A stretch of DNA of 64,000 nucleotides, from positions 310,001 to 374,000 of the forward strand of contig NZ_FOHI01000003.1 in NCBI RefSeq assembly GCF_900111585.1. The letters are read 5' to 3'. Below are positions 52,884 to 62,664 of the stretch, one piece after another. The stretch's first letter is position 1. Each line of letters opens with the position of its first letter. The notes under the pieces were generated by a model. That model searched no databases. It worked only from the letters and a program-made list of their open reading frames with translations, and was not told where the DNA came from. Position numbers and translations under genes: made by a program. The DNA comes from Nitrosospira multiformis. GTDB taxonomy: Bacteria > Pseudomonadota > Gammaproteobacteria > Burkholderiales > Nitrosomonadaceae.

Positions 52884-54140
52884 ATGAGATGGGGTGAGGG
52901 AATGGAAGCTCCTGAAAGTAGCGACATCGAGCAGCATGAGGAACCAAAACAAACCGGAGAGCAGGTTGGCCAAGTGCTGCGCGCTGCGCGGCTGGAGCGC
53001 GGTCTGGATATTGAGGACGTTGCGCGGCAGTTACGCTTTGCAGCGCGGCAGGTGACGGCACTCGAAGAGGATGAATACGATAAGCTTGCCGGCGGCCCTT
53101 TCCTGCGCGGATTCGTGCGCAATTATGCCAAATTGCTGCAACTGGATGAGGCGCCGTTATTGAAGTTGCTTGAACAGTCGGTTCCTCCTCCGACTGCGCA
53201 GGTGGGGCGACCTCCAAGTGAGGAGATCCCTTTCCCCTCCGGGCAGGAGTATCTGAAACGCAACGCGGTCATCGGCGGAGGAATTGTCCTGGCGATCACT
53301 CTGCTGGGTTACGTGATCTATAGCGGTGACAAGGCTCCAGTTGCCGAGCAGCCCGACATGGCACTGGAATCGGAGAAAGACACCGAGCAGCCGACTCTTT
53401 CATTCCCGTTTGCGCCGCAGGCGCCCACCGCAGAAGCGCCGGAATCCCAAGCTCCCGCACCTTCCGCGCTTGCTCCCGATATGGCTTCCCAGTCAGAGCG
53501 GGGTATTGCCGCCATTCAGGAGACAGCACCTTCTGCGGATACGGGCAGAGAGCAGGACACCGTGGCGTCCGCGCATAAAGACGAGGCCGCTGGGAGCGGT
53601 ACCGAAGCTTCCGCTGGAGAGCCTTTCACTCTGCCTCTTGCGCCGCCACCGGCACCGCACACCGGTCCCACAGCATCGGCAGTTCCAGGGGGGGAGTCCG
53701 CCAATGTCGCAGTGACTCCGAAGCCCTCTCAGGGCGCAGTTGCTTCGAAGCCCCCTCAGGGCGCAGTGGCCCCGAGGCCACCTGAGGTCGCAGTTGTTCC
53801 GAAGCCGCCTCAAGTCGCGGTTGCTCCGAAGCCACCTGAGGCCGCAGTTGCTCCAAAATCACCTCAGGTCGCAGTGGCTCCGAAGCCACCTCCTGCAAAA
53901 GCTGGAATTCGTCTGACGTTTGCCGGGGAGTCATGGGTGCAAGTCAAGGATGGCAGCGGTAAATTGCTTCTCTCAAGAGTCAATCCTCCTGGGAGCGAGC
54001 AGGTGCTGCGTGGTAAGCCGCCCTATTCCCTCATGATCGGAAACCCGGGTCAGGTCAAGCTTGTCTATAATAACAGCCCGGTCGATCTCTCGACTTTCGC
54101 CAAACTTCCCGGTGGAATGGCACATCTCGTGCTCCAATAG
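52884..54140 (+). CDS. rodZ: RodZ-like cell-shape protein
   Basis: RodZ links the MreB cytoskeleton to the cell wall machinery. The 418-residue protein has a cytoplasmic helix-turn-helix domain (LRAARLERGLDIEDVARQLRFAARQVTALEEDEYDKLAGGPFLRGFVRNYAKLLQ). One transmembrane segment (GGGIVLAITLLGYVIYSG, about residues 130-150) follows, then a long low-complexity linker, and a C-terminal DUF4115 domain (GIRLTFAGESWVQVKDGSGKLLLS to the end). The linker contains seven repeats of the VAPKPPQVA type. The start may be the ATG at 52884 or six codons later. The pilF gene that often sits between rlmN and rodZ is missing. Confidence 0.9.
   Translation: MRWGEGMEAPESSDIEQHEEPKQTGEQVGQVLRAARLERGLDIEDVARQLRFAARQVTALEEDEYDKLAGGPFLRGFVRNYAKLLQLDEAPLLKLLEQSVPPPTAQVGRPPSEEIPFPSGQEYLKRNAVIGGGIVLAITLLGYVIYSGDKAPVAEQPDMALESEKDTEQPTLSFPFAPQAPTAEAPESQAPAPSALAPDMASQSERGIAAIQETAPSADTGREQDTVASAHKDEAAGSGTEASAGEPFTLPLAPPPAPHTGPTASAVPGGESANVAVTPKPSQGAVASKPPQGAVAPRPPEVAVVPKPPQVAVAPKPPEAAVAPKSPQVAVAPKPPPAKAGIRLTFAGESWVQVKDGSGKLLLSRVNPPGSEQVLRGKPPYSLMIGNPGQVKLVYNNSPVDLSTFAKLPGGMAHLVLQ
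53709..53897 (+). repeat. 27 bp tandem repeats in rodZ linker
   Basis: Seven in-frame units of 27 bp encode nine-residue periods of the form VAPKPPQ/EVA. The last copies (from 53790) are closest in sequence. Because the unit is a multiple of three, repeat loss or gain would only change the length of the periplasmic linker. Confidence 0.9.
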
Positions 54141-54173
54141 ATTTCAATTTCAACGCAGCATCTCATATTCATC

Positions 54174-55424
54174 ATGTCTATGGTTCAAAGTGCTTTTCCC
54201 CCACGCAGGAACAGCGTGGGCGTTCAGGTAGGTTCGATCCGGATCGGCGGGGGCGCGCCCATCGTAGTGCAGTCCATGACCAATACCGATACGGAAGATG
54301 AAATCGCTACCACCGTGCAAGTGGCTCAGCTTGCGCGTGCCGGATCCGAACTCGTGCGCATCACCGTCAATACGGCCGAAGCTGCCAAGGCTGTGCCGGG
54401 TATCAGGGCTCGACTCGATGATATGGGTTGCCACGTTCCCCTGATAGGCGATTTTCACTTCAATGGCCATAAACTGGTGACAGAGTATCCCGGTTGCGCA
54501 CGTGCGCTGGCGAAATACCGTATCAATCCTGGTAATGTCGGGCATGGAAAGAAACGTGACGAACAGTTTTCCATTCTGATCGAAGCGGCCTGCAAGTATG
54601 AAAAACCGGTGCGCATCGGGGTCAACTGGGGAAGCCTCGATCCCGAGCTGCTGGCGCGCATGATGGACGAGAATGCCCGCTCCGGGGACCCGAAGGATGC
54701 CTCCGCGGTAATGTACGAAGCCTTGATTACCTCTGCGCTTCAAAGCGCTGAGCGCGCGGAGGAGATCGGGCTGGGTCGTGACAGAATCATATTGTCATGC
54801 AAGATGAGCGGGGTGAGAGATCTCATTACCGTTTATCGCGCTCTTGCGTCCCGCTGCGACTATGCGCTGCACCTTGGGCTCACCGAGGCGGGCATGGGTT
54901 CGAAGGGGATTGTTGCTTCCACGGCAGCACTGTCGGTACTGCTTCTCGAAGGTATCGGCGATACGATACGAATATCGTTGACGCCCGAGCCAGGGGGAGA
55001 CCGCGCGCGCGAAGTGATTGTGGCTCAGGAGATACTGCAAACCACCGGTTTGCGCGCTTTTGTGCCTCTGGTTGCCGCCTGTCCCGGTTGCGGCCGTACC
55101 ACCAGCACCTATTTTCAGGAACTGGCGGAAAGCATCCAGGGCTACGTGCGCGAGCAGATGCTGGTATGGCGCGAGGAATACGAGGGTGTGGAAAATATGA
55201 CCCTCGCTGTGATGGGGTGCGTGGTCAATGGCCCCGGCGAAAGCAAGCATGCCAATATCGGCATCAGCCTGCCAGGCTCAGGGGAACGGCCGGTGGCGCC
55301 GGTATTTGTGGATGGCCAGAAGTCTGTAACGCTGAAAGGCGACAATATCGCAGGAGAGTTTCGCCAGATAGTCGATGAATATGTGCAGATGAAATACCCC
55401 AAGAAAGCAGTCGATGCCCACTAG
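54174..55424 (+). CDS. ispG: 4-hydroxy-3-methylbut-2-enyl diphosphate synthase (GcpE)
   Basis: The enzyme makes HMBPP from MEcPP in the MEP isoprenoid pathway. The 416-residue protein has the start [27 protein letters not shown]. The iron-sulfur ligands are at [11 protein letters not shown] and [16 protein letters not shown], which carry the three Cys of the [4Fe-4S] site. This is the single-chain, flavodoxin- or ferredoxin-dependent type. It overlaps hisS by 11 bp. Confidence 0.96.
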   Translation: MSMVQSAFPPRRNSVGVQVGSIRIGGGAPIVVQSMTNTDTEDEIATTVQVAQLARAGSELVRITVNTAEAAKAVPGIRARLDDMGCHVPLIGDFHFNGHKLVTEYPGCARALAKYRINPGNVGHGKKRDEQFSILIEAACKYEKPVRIGVNWGSLDPELLARMMDENARSGDPKDASAVMYEALITSALQSAERAEEIGLGRDRIILSCKMSGVRDLITVYRALASRCDYALHLGLTEAGMGSKGIVASTAALSVLLLEGIGDTIRISLTPEPGGDRAREVIVAQEILQTTGLRAFVPLVAACPGCGRTTSTYFQELAESIQGYVREQMLVWREEYEGVENMTLAVMGCVVNGPGESKHANIGISLPGSGERPVAPVFVDGQKSVTLKGDNIAGEFRQIVDEYVQMKYPKKAVDAH

Positions 55425-56673
55425 GGGGATTCAGGCTGTACGCGGGATGAACGACATCCTGCCTGATCAGATCGACCGGTGGGAGTTCTTCGAGCAAAGT
55501 GTCCGCGACTGGATGGCGGCTTATGGCTACCGCAATATCCGCATGCCGATAGTCGAGCAGACCGACCTGTTTGTGCGTTCCATCGGGGCGGTCACAGACA
55601 TCGTCGAGAAAGAGATGTACACCTTCGTGGATCATCTAAACGGCGAGAGCCTGACACTGCGGCCGGAAGGAACCGCGTCCTGCGTGCGTGCGGTTCTTGA
55701 GCATAATCTGCTCTATTCCGGCCCGCAACGGCTATATTATTCGGGTGCGATGTTCCGCCACGAGCGTCCGCAAAAAGGACGTTACCGGCAATTCCATCAG
55801 GTCGGCGCCGAAGCTCTGGGATATGCCGGCCCCGATATCGATGCCGAGCTTATCATCATGGGTGCCGACTTGTGGAAACGGCTCGGCGTTTCCGGGGTAC
55901 GACTCGAAATCGGGACGCTTGGCAGCGCGGAGTCACGCTCTGTGCATCGTACCCGCCTAATCGGCTACCTGCAGCGGCATCTATGCAAGCTGGATGAGGA
56001 TGCATCCAGGCGCCTGCACAGCAATCCCTTGCGCATACTCGACAGCAAGAATGCCGGGATGAGAGAGATTATCGAGGGCGCTCCGCGGTTACTGGATGAC
56101 CTGGACGAAGACTCCCTCATTCATTTTGAAGGTTTGCAGCAAATCCTGCGCGAGCAGGGGATCGACTTCGAGATCAACCCGCGACTGGTACGGGGGTTGG
56201 ATTATTATAATCGCACCGTATTCGAGTGGGTCACCGACAAGCTGGGGGCGCAGGGAACCGTCTGCGCAGGTGGACGCTATGACGGACTGGTAGAACAGGT
56301 CGGCGGCAAGGCTACTCCCGCGTGCGGATTCGCCCTGGGAGTGGAACGAGTACTGGCACTGGTGATGGACAGTGCCATCCCTCAGACTCCTCCTGATGTC
56401 TACGTGGTTCACAAGGGCGATGTCGCGGCCGGGTTTGCCTGGAAAACGGTAAGACACTTGCGGGATCGTGGGTTCCAGGCAATTCTGCATTGCGGAGAGG
56501 GCAACTTCAAAGCGCAGATGAGAAAAGCCGATGCCAGTGGAGCGCGTTTTGCGATCATCATCGGAGATGATGAAGCGCAAGCCGGCGAAATAAGTATCAA
56601 GCCGCTGCGGGAAGCAGCGGAGCAGGTCCGGGTGGAGCTTGCGGAAGTTGCCGACCTGTTGAAAAAGGCTTGA
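55414..56673 (+). CDS. hisS: histidyl-tRNA synthetase
   Basis: This is a class II aminoacyl-tRNA synthetase. The 419-residue protein has [12 protein letters not shown], motif 2 in [17 protein letters not shown], the histidine-binding [20 protein letters not shown] and motif 3 [12 protein letters not shown], with a C-terminal anticodon-binding domain of about 100 residues. The ATG at 55414 overlaps the ispG stop by 11 bp, so the two are coupled. Confidence 0.97.
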   Translation: MPTRGIQAVRGMNDILPDQIDRWEFFEQSVRDWMAAYGYRNIRMPIVEQTDLFVRSIGAVTDIVEKEMYTFVDHLNGESLTLRPEGTASCVRAVLEHNLLYSGPQRLYYSGAMFRHERPQKGRYRQFHQVGAEALGYAGPDIDAELIIMGADLWKRLGVSGVRLEIGTLGSAESRSVHRTRLIGYLQRHLCKLDEDASRRLHSNPLRILDSKNAGMREIIEGAPRLLDDLDEDSLIHFEGLQQILREQGIDFEINPRLVRGLDYYNRTVFEWVTDKLGAQGTVCAGGRYDGLVEQVGGKATPACGFALGVERVLALVMDSAIPQTPPDVYVVHKGDVAAGFAWKTVRHLRDRGFQAILHCGEGNFKAQMRKADASGARFAIIIGDDEAQAGEISIKPLREAAEQVRVELAEVADLLKKA

Positions 56674-56709
56674 ATCAGAAGAATTCCAATTCCAAACTTG
56701 GGAAGGTAA

Positions 56710-57348
56710 ATGGCAGCATATAATCCGGAAGAACAGGAAAATATAGACGAGCTGAAATCCTGGTGGAACACGTACGGCACGCTGGTGGTTGTGATTGTCG
56801 CAGTTTTCATCGCGGGTATCGCCGGCGCACAGGCATGGAACTACTACAAGAAGCAGAAAACCGAGCAGGCCCTGGAATTGTATGATTCCGTGCTACAGGT
56901 TCAGGGGAGTGGCGATGCAAAAAAAATCAGCGACGCTGCCGGTCTGGTGATGGAAAGCTTTCCGAGTAGCGGTTACGCGTCGCGTGCGGCATTGATATCG
57001 GCTCAGACCAGCTTCAACGCCGGAGATTTGCAGAACACGAAAAACCGCCTGCAATGGGTACTCGACAATTCCGGGGAAGAAGAGCTGAAAGACATGGCGC
57101 GATTACGTTTGACGGGCGTATTGCTGGATGAGAAAAAATACGACGAGGCGCTGCGCCTGCTTGAGGTCAAGCATGGGGAATCCTTCGACGGACTCTATGC
57201 CGATCGCCGGGGCGATGTGCTGGCGGCCATCGGGAAAGCTGGGGAAGCCCGGGCGGCTTATCAAATGGCGCTTGCCAGGATAAGTTCCGGCAGCACTTAC
57301 CATGATATCGTGCAGATGAAGCTGGATGCGCTGCCAAGCGCCAAATAG
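56710..57348 (+). CDS. YfgM family tetratricopeptide membrane protein
   Basis: The 212-residue protein has a short cytoplasmic N-terminus (MAAYNPEEQENIDELKSWWNTYG), a single transmembrane segment (TLVVVIVAVFIAGIAGAQAW) and a periplasmic TPR domain with repeats such as ALELYDSVLQ, RAALISAQTSFNAGDL and KYDEALRLLEVKHG. YfgM interacts with the SecYEG-PpiD translocon region and helps periplasmic proteins fold. The position between hisS and bamB is as in other proteobacteria. Confidence 0.88.
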   Translation: MAAYNPEEQENIDELKSWWNTYGTLVVVIVAVFIAGIAGAQAWNYYKKQKTEQALELYDSVLQVQGSGDAKKISDAAGLVMESFPSSGYASRAALISAQTSFNAGDLQNTKNRLQWVLDNSGEEELKDMARLRLTGVLLDEKKYDEALRLLEVKHGESFDGLYADRRGDVLAAIGKAGEARAAYQMALARISSGSTYHDIVQMKLDALPSAK

Positions 57349-57580
57349 TTACAGTTTCGATATAAACCGGATAAACTTCAGCGCGAGCCCGCTACCCTTG
57401 GCGGCTTGCTGCAGCCGGTCCACTCTGGAAGCCGCTCCCTTAACCTGATATGCCTTGATCGGCTCGTTGATTTTTTCGCAACTACTCCTTCTCATAAACA
57501 GGAAAATGCGCGCAAGCAAAGCTTCAGCCGATGAGTTGCTGAATGTGTTTCCCGTGCCTGCGGATGTGCCGGGAAGCGCT

Positions 57581-58858
57581 ATGGCCGACGTCAGGGGCGT
57601 GCACAAGGAAGTATCACTCCGGGGAGAATCGCGTCCGTTTCACCTGGCGAATAGTGCATTCTGGCGCTATGTTCTGCTGTTCGTATCGTCCTTCACGCTT
57701 TCCGGATGTGCGGGCATGGTAGATATGGTGCGCGATGTGAGCCGCAGCCTTGCCGATATCGATGTATCCGGTATTACGGATCTTTTCGGACCAGGTGAGG
57801 TTCAAATGAGCCCGGAGCAGATCGCACAGCTGGAGGTGATACCCAGCACCCGTCCCGGTTGGGAGGCGGGTGTCGAGGAAAGTCCGGCGACTGTATTTCT
57901 GCCGGTTTTCGGCGATGGCGCGGTCTATGCGGGGGGACCGGATGGTCGTCTTGTACGTTTCGACGCAGTTTCAGGCAAGGCTTCAGGCGTCATCGATACC
58001 AAGCATCCTCTCGCGGGTGGAATCGGCGCGGGAGATGGTATGCTGCTGGTGGGCACTTTCAAGGGCGAAGTTCTGGCTTTTGACGAGAAAAGCGGCAAAC
58101 CGAAGTGGACTGCGAATCTTTCAACGGAAGTGCTGAGCCCGCCGCATGCCGGAATGGGTGTGGTAGTCGTTCGTACGGGAGACGGTCGTATATACGGGTT
58201 GGATAGCGAGAGCGGCAAGCGCAAGTGGGTTTATCAGGGCGCTACTCCATCACTGACGGTACGGAGTTTCGCTGGCGCGCTGATTGCCGATGATAGAGTA
58301 TATGCTGGTTTTGCCGGAGGCAGGCTCGTGGCGCTGAATCTTTCGAACGGCAGTCTGGTTTGGGAGGCAATGGTATCACGACCGAGAGGCGCCACCGAAC
58401 TTGAGCGAATTTCGGATGTTACCAGCTTGCCCGTTCTGGATGAGCAGCAGGTGTGCGCTGTTGCCTACCAGGGGCGTATCGCCTGCTTCGATATTACAGC
58501 CGGTAACCAGATCTGGGCCCGGGATGTATCCAGCAATGCCGGTCTGGCCATGGATGACAATTACGTTTATGTGAGCGAGAACAGGGGCGGAATAGTGGCT
58601 TACGACAAAAGGGATGGCACCAGCGTATGGGCGCAGGATCTGCTCAACGGACTCAAGTTATCCGCTCCGCTGGCGCACGGCGCTCGCATCGTGGTAGGAG
58701 ATTCTCAAGGTTATGTAAATTTCATCAGGAAGGATAATGGCGCCATTATTGCGCGCTCCGGAACCGACGAAAGTGCTATTACCGCCCGTCCCATATCCTT
58801 GCCCAATGGTATTGCGGTACAAACCCGGAAAGGCGGAGTTTTTGCCTTTGGTGCCTAG
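57581..58858 (+). CDS. bamB: outer-membrane assembly lipoprotein BamB
   Basis: BamB is a beta-propeller lipoprotein of the BAM complex. It has an unusually long basic N-terminus, then a lipobox in FVSSFTLSGCAG, where the Cys is lipidated. Seven or eight propeller blades of PQQ-like repeats follow (VYAGGPDGRLVRFDAVSGKASGV; GGRLVALNLSNGSLVWE; YVSENRGGIVAYDKRDGTSVWAQ). The true start is not certain: ATG at 57581 is used here, and ATG at 57509 and the frame opening at 57455 are alternatives. Der follows after about 140 bp. Confidence 0.88.
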   Translation: MADVRGVHKEVSLRGESRPFHLANSAFWRYVLLFVSSFTLSGCAGMVDMVRDVSRSLADIDVSGITDLFGPGEVQMSPEQIAQLEVIPSTRPGWEAGVEESPATVFLPVFGDGAVYAGGPDGRLVRFDAVSGKASGVIDTKHPLAGGIGAGDGMLLVGTFKGEVLAFDEKSGKPKWTANLSTEVLSPPHAGMGVVVVRTGDGRIYGLDSESGKRKWVYQGATPSLTVRSFAGALIADDRVYAGFAGGRLVALNLSNGSLVWEAMVSRPRGATELERISDVTSLPVLDEQQVCAVAYQGRIACFDITAGNQIWARDVSSNAGLAMDDNYVYVSENRGGIVAYDKRDGTSVWAQDLLNGLKLSAPLAHGARIVVGDSQGYVNFIRKDNGAIIARSGTDESAITARPISLPNGIAVQTRKGGVFAFGA

Positions 58859-59001
58859 TCGTGGGCCTAGTCATGTGCTTGGGTGCGTGTTTGAAAATTC
58901 ACCTTCTGAGGAACATCTCGGTAATCCGGGAATTCGCTGTTCAGCGCTTCAATTCCGTGCCATATGCCGCAGCCGAGCCCTGTTAGACGAAAACTGAAAT
59001 C

Positions 59002-60402
59002 ATGAAACCCACCCTCGTACTGGTAGGGCGATCCAACGTCGGCAAGTCCACGCTTTTTAACCGTTTGACACGCAGTCGCGACGCGCTGGTGGCTGACATG
59101 CCGGGGTTGACCCGCGACCGTCATTACGGACACGGCAAGCTGGGCGACAGGCCGTATCTCGTGGTCGATACAGGAGGCTTCGAGCCGATGGCGACGGAAG
59201 GCATCCTGCACGAGATGGCGAAGCAGACGCTGCAAGCAATTGACGAGGCTGATGTCGTGCTCTTCATCGTGGACGGTCGAAGCGGTTTGACGGCGCAGGA
59301 CAAAATTGTCGCCGAGCAACTTCGCAGATCAGGTCGCCGAATCCTGCTGGCGGTAAACAAGACCGAAGGCATGGCTGTTTCCGTCGTTACTGCGGAATTT
59401 CACGAACTGGGATTGGGCGAGCCTTGTGCAATTTCCGCCGCCCATGGCGACAACGTGAATGAACTGGTGGTGCTGGCGCTTCAGGATCTTCCCGACGAAC
59501 CGGAGCAGGAAAGAAAAGACGAGCATCCGAAAATCGCTATCGTAGGTCGTCCGAACGTGGGGAAATCAACGCTCGTGAACACTCTGCTGGGAGAAGAGCG
59601 TGTCATCGCGTTTGATCAGCCTGGTACCACGCGTGACAGCATTTATATCGACTTTGAGCGGAATGGACGTAACTATACCCTGATCGATACAGCCGGCTTG
59701 CGCCGCCGCGGCAAGGTGCAAGAGACCGTGGAAAAGTTTTCCGTGGTGAAAACACTGCAAGCGATAGAAGATGCCAACGTGGTGATACTGGTGCTGGATG
59801 CTGGCAGCGAGATTTCGGATCAGGATGCGCATATTGCCGGATTCATCCTGGAAGCAGGACGGGCACTGGTGCTGGCCGTGAACAAGTGGGACAGTCTGGA
59901 TGAGTACCAGCGTGACATAATCAAGCGCGATATCAACCGTAAATTGCCGTTTCTGCAGAATTTCGCCCGGTTTCACTACATCTCGGCGCTACATGGCACT
60001 GGCACGAAAGGACTGCTGCCCTCTGTCGATGCCGCTTATGGGGCGGCAATGGCTCATCTGCCCACTCCCAGGCTTACCCGCACGTTATTGGCCGCGGTGG
60101 AGAAGCAGCCTCCCCCGCGTGCGGGTACATCGCGTCCCAAGCTGCGCTACGCCCATCAGGGTGGTTCGAATCCACCCTTGATTATAATCCATGGCAACGC
60201 CCTCAATGCCGTGCCCCAGACCTATCAGCGCTATCTGGAAAATACATTTCGCGATACCTTCGAGTTGGAGGGAACGCCGTTACGGATAGAATTCAGGACA
60301 GGCCGCAATCCCTACGCGGGAAAAAGTCCCGCTCCGCTCACCGAAGCCGAGGCAAAACGGGCTCATCGTCGTCGACGATACGGGCGGAAGAAGTATGGGT
60401 AA
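59002..60402 (+). CDS. der: ribosome-associated GTPase Der (EngA)
   Basis: Der has two tandem GTPase domains and is needed for 50S ribosome assembly. The 466-residue protein has G1 motifs GRSNVGKST (about residue 9) and GRPNVGKST (about residue 181), G3 motifs DTGGFEP and DTAGLRRRG, and G4 motifs NKTEG and NKWDS. The first G4 reads NKTEG instead of the usual NKxD, which is frequent in the first domain of this family. A C-terminal KH-like domain with a basic tail follows. The hfq-hflX genes that often come next are not here. Confidence 0.95.
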   Translation: MKPTLVLVGRSNVGKSTLFNRLTRSRDALVADMPGLTRDRHYGHGKLGDRPYLVVDTGGFEPMATEGILHEMAKQTLQAIDEADVVLFIVDGRSGLTAQDKIVAEQLRRSGRRILLAVNKTEGMAVSVVTAEFHELGLGEPCAISAAHGDNVNELVVLALQDLPDEPEQERKDEHPKIAIVGRPNVGKSTLVNTLLGEERVIAFDQPGTTRDSIYIDFERNGRNYTLIDTAGLRRRGKVQETVEKFSVVKTLQAIEDANVVILVLDAGSEISDQDAHIAGFILEAGRALVLAVNKWDSLDEYQRDIIKRDINRKLPFLQNFARFHYISALHGTGTKGLLPSVDAAYGAAMAHLPTPRLTRTLLAAVEKQPPPRAGTSRPKLRYAHQGGSNPPLIIIHGNALNAVPQTYQRYLENTFRDTFELEGTPLRIEFRTGRNPYAGKSPAPLTEAEAKRAHRRRRYGRKKYG

Positions 60403-60422
60403 CGAGGGGGAAGATACTTCTT
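60388..60422. terminator. hairpin at der/apaG convergent ends
   Basis: A 9 bp stem AAGAAGTAT/ATACTTCTT with a 17-base loop overlaps the der 3' end and the apaG stop. It can work in both directions. The loop is long, so the call is moderate. Confidence 0.4.
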
Positions 60423-60804
60423 AATGGAGGATTCGCGGCACGCTCAGAATGAACTCGGGAATGGGTGCGTCGAAGCGCAGACCATCCTCGGCCACCATCT
60501 GGTAGCTGCCTTTCATTGAGCCTACCGGTGTCGAAATGGCCGTACCGCTCGTGTATTCGTAGCTGTCTCCCGGCTTCAGCAGTGGTTGTTCCCCCACCAC
60601 TCCCAGACCTCTTACTTCCTGGACGCCGCCGCTGCCATCGGCGATGACCCAGTGCCGACTGATGAGCTGAGCGGTGACAGTACCGGTGTTGGAAAGAACG
60701 ATCGTATAGGCGAATACATAGCGATCCAGCGCCTCGTCCGATTGTTCCGGAAGATAGGTGGTATGAACCTTTACCGCGATCTCGTATTTTTTTCCTTCAG
60801 TCAT
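60421..60804 (-). CDS. apaG: ApaG protein (DUF525)
   Basis: The 127-residue protein matches the ApaG family: YVFAYTIVLSNTGTVTAQLISRHWVI, GVVGEQPLLKPGDSYEYTSGTAISTPVGSMKGSYQMVAEDG, and a terminal beta strand IPEFILSVPR. It has a fibronectin-type fold and is linked to Co2+ resistance and Mg2+ efflux in Salmonella; the mechanism is unknown. The ATG 19 codons inside the long frame (60804) starts the family's usual N-terminus. It is convergent with der and divergent from rpe. Confidence 0.92.
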   Translation of the reverse strand: MTEGKKYEIAVKVHTTYLPEQSDEALDRYVFAYTIVLSNTGTVTAQLISRHWVIADGSGGVQEVRGLGVVGEQPLLKPGDSYEYTSGTAISTPVGSMKGSYQMVAEDGLRFDAPIPEFILSVPRILH

Positions 60805-60990
60805 ACTGGCATTGCACACTATTTTCCGGCTCAGGGCAAGGGCAGCATGCCGCAAAATCATTGGAACGATTTTTCAAGACTGCAAGAGATCGCAACCAGG
60901 AACAGCAGCTTTAAAGACCGATGCCACTAACGCCGCAAGACAATTTACGGTTAAAATTGAGCTTTTTTGATCATCACAAGGACGCCCTTC

Positions 60991-61674
60991 ATGGCCAATT
61001 ACCGCATTGCTCCAAGCATTTTATCTGCAAACTTTGCCAAGCTGGGCGAGGAAGTTTCCGCAGTTATCAATTCCGGGGCGGATTTTATCCATTTCGATGT
61101 GATGGATAATCATTATGTACCCAACCTGACTATCGGACCCCTTGTGTGCGAAGCCATTCGACCGGTAACCGACGCGATTATCGACGTGCATCTGATGGTC
61201 GAGCCGGTTGACCGTATCGTTCCGGATTTCGCGAAAGCAGGAGCCAATATCATTTCCTTTCATCCGGAGGCAACGCGCCATATCGATCGCACCATCGGGC
61301 TCATCAAGGAACAGGGGTGCATGGCAGGACTTGTTTTCAATCCCGCCACACCGTTGAATTATCTTGATCACGTTCTCGACAAGCTGGACCTGGTACTGAT
61401 CATGTCGGTCAATCCTGGATTCGGGGGACAGAAATTCATTCCGGAAGCGTTGCCGAAGCTAAGGGAAGTGCGAAAACGTATCGATGAGAGCGGCAGAAAC
61501 ATACTGCTGGAAATCGACGGGGGCGTGAAAGTGGACAACATTGCGGAAATTGCGCGTGCTGGAGCGGATACTTTCGTTGCCGGTTCCGCAATTTACAGCG
61601 CAGGGAAGGACAGCGATCCCCACCGTTATGACACCATCTTATCAGCCCTGCGAGCAGAACTGAAGAAGGTTTGA
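60991..61674 (+). CDS. rpe: ribulose-phosphate 3-epimerase
   Basis: This enzyme interconverts ribulose 5-phosphate and xylulose 5-phosphate in the pentose phosphate and Calvin cycles. The 227-residue TIM barrel has [31 protein letters not shown] with the metal His-Asp, [24 protein letters not shown] and DGGVKVDNI. The ATG at 60991 has AAGGA 8 bp before it. In an autotroph it also supports CO2 fixation. gph follows after 117 bp, as in other CO2-fixing proteobacteria. Confidence 0.96.
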   Translation: MANYRIAPSILSANFAKLGEEVSAVINSGADFIHFDVMDNHYVPNLTIGPLVCEAIRPVTDAIIDVHLMVEPVDRIVPDFAKAGANIISFHPEATRHIDRTIGLIKEQGCMAGLVFNPATPLNYLDHVLDKLDLVLIMSVNPGFGGQKFIPEALPKLREVRKRIDESGRNILLEIDGGVKVDNIAEIARAGADTFVAGSAIYSAGKDSDPHRYDTILSALRAELKKV

Positions 61675-61791
61675 GCGTGCTCGCGAGTAAACTCCCGAAG
61701 TTTGGAGCGACCCATTTGGAAAACTCTCCGTCGCTTCGTCGCTTATACGAACGAGCCGGTATTATTTTTTAATGAATATGGATAATACGAC

Positions 61792-62520
61792 GTGAACAAA
61801 GGCCTCTCTCCGCTTGTACGTACTTCTGCCCCTGATAGGCATTTTCCCCTGCCGATCAAAGCAGTCATGATCGATCTCGACGGCACCTTGCTGGATACCG
61901 CGCCTGATCTTGCCACCGCTGCCAATATGATGCTGAAGGAACTGGGAAAAGCCGAGCTTCCGCTGGAAACCATCCAATCCTATATTGGCAAAGGGATAGA
62001 AAAGCTGGTGAAACGTTCGCTCACCGGGGATCTCGATGGCGAGCCCGACACAGACCTTTTGCAACGCGCAATGCCGCTGTATGAGCGCAGCTACGAAAAA
62101 ACATTGTATGTCGATACGCGCGCTTACCCCGGCGTGCGCGAGGGATTGAACGCTTTGCGTGCGGGCGGCTTCCGGCTCGCTTGCGTGACCAACAAGGCAG
62201 AGGCTTTTACCTTGCCGCTGCTTCGTGCGGCGGAATTGCTGGACTACTTCGATATCGTGGTTTCGGGCGATAGCCTGCCGAAAAAGAAGCCGGATCCGAT
62301 GCCTTTGCTGCACGCTTGTGAACGTTTCGAAATCGAGCCGCATGAGATGCTGCTGGTCGGGGATTCGCTGAATGATGCCCAGGCTGCGCGCGCAGCGGGT
62401 TCTCATGTATTTTGTGTTCCCTATGGATATAACGAAGGACGGGACGTGTACGAGCTTGATTGCGACGCGATCGTCCCATCGTTATACGAGGCAACAAAGC
62501 TGATCCAGAAATCCTCATGA
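61792..62520 (+). CDS. gph: phosphoglycolate phosphatase
   Basis: This HAD-family enzyme removes phosphoglycolate, made by RuBisCO oxygenation and by DNA repair. The 242-residue protein has VMIDLDGTLLDTAPDLA (motif I), a Thr in CVTNKAEAFT (motif II), KKKPDPMPL (motif III Lys) and VGDSLNDAQAARAAG (motif IV). The start is GTG at 61792, and the first 22 residues are an extension compared with the family core. It lies between rpe and trpE, a well known betaproteobacterial order. Confidence 0.93.
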   Translation: MNKGLSPLVRTSAPDRHFPLPIKAVMIDLDGTLLDTAPDLATAANMMLKELGKAELPLETIQSYIGKGIEKLVKRSLTGDLDGEPDTDLLQRAMPLYERSYEKTLYVDTRAYPGVREGLNALRAGGFRLACVTNKAEAFTLPLLRAAELLDYFDIVVSGDSLPKKKPDPMPLLHACERFEIEPHEMLLVGDSLNDAQAARAAGSHVFCVPYGYNEGRDVYELDCDAIVPSLYEATKLIQKSS

Positions 62521-62547
62521 GTAACGGAAAAACGGGAAAGGAAAGAT

Positions 62548-62664
62548 ATGCAATCCAGGGATGGTGCTACTGGCACTGTCGGGGTTGGCGTTGGCGGCTC
62601 GATAAGCATTGATCCGGTCTGCGGTATTTTTTCATTTTCTGTTTTTTTGGAGTCTGAATCATGA
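62548..62664 (+). CDS. 38-codon ORF overlapping trpE start
   Basis: ATG at 62548 follows AAAGGAAAG closely. The frame runs 38 codons and ends at a TGA that overlaps the trpE ATG (ATGA). The product is Gly/Val/Ser-rich with no Trp, so it is not a classical attenuator peptide. Its translation could couple ribosomes to trpE. The trpE start also has its own GGAG site. No homologue is recognised, so this may be chance. Confidence 0.35.
   Translation: MQSRDGATGTVGVGVGGSISIDPVCGIFSFSVFLESES

Noticed and set aside
62548-62664. classical trp attenuator leader peptide
   Set aside because: The 38-codon product contains no tryptophan codon and no terminator/antiterminator pair was found.
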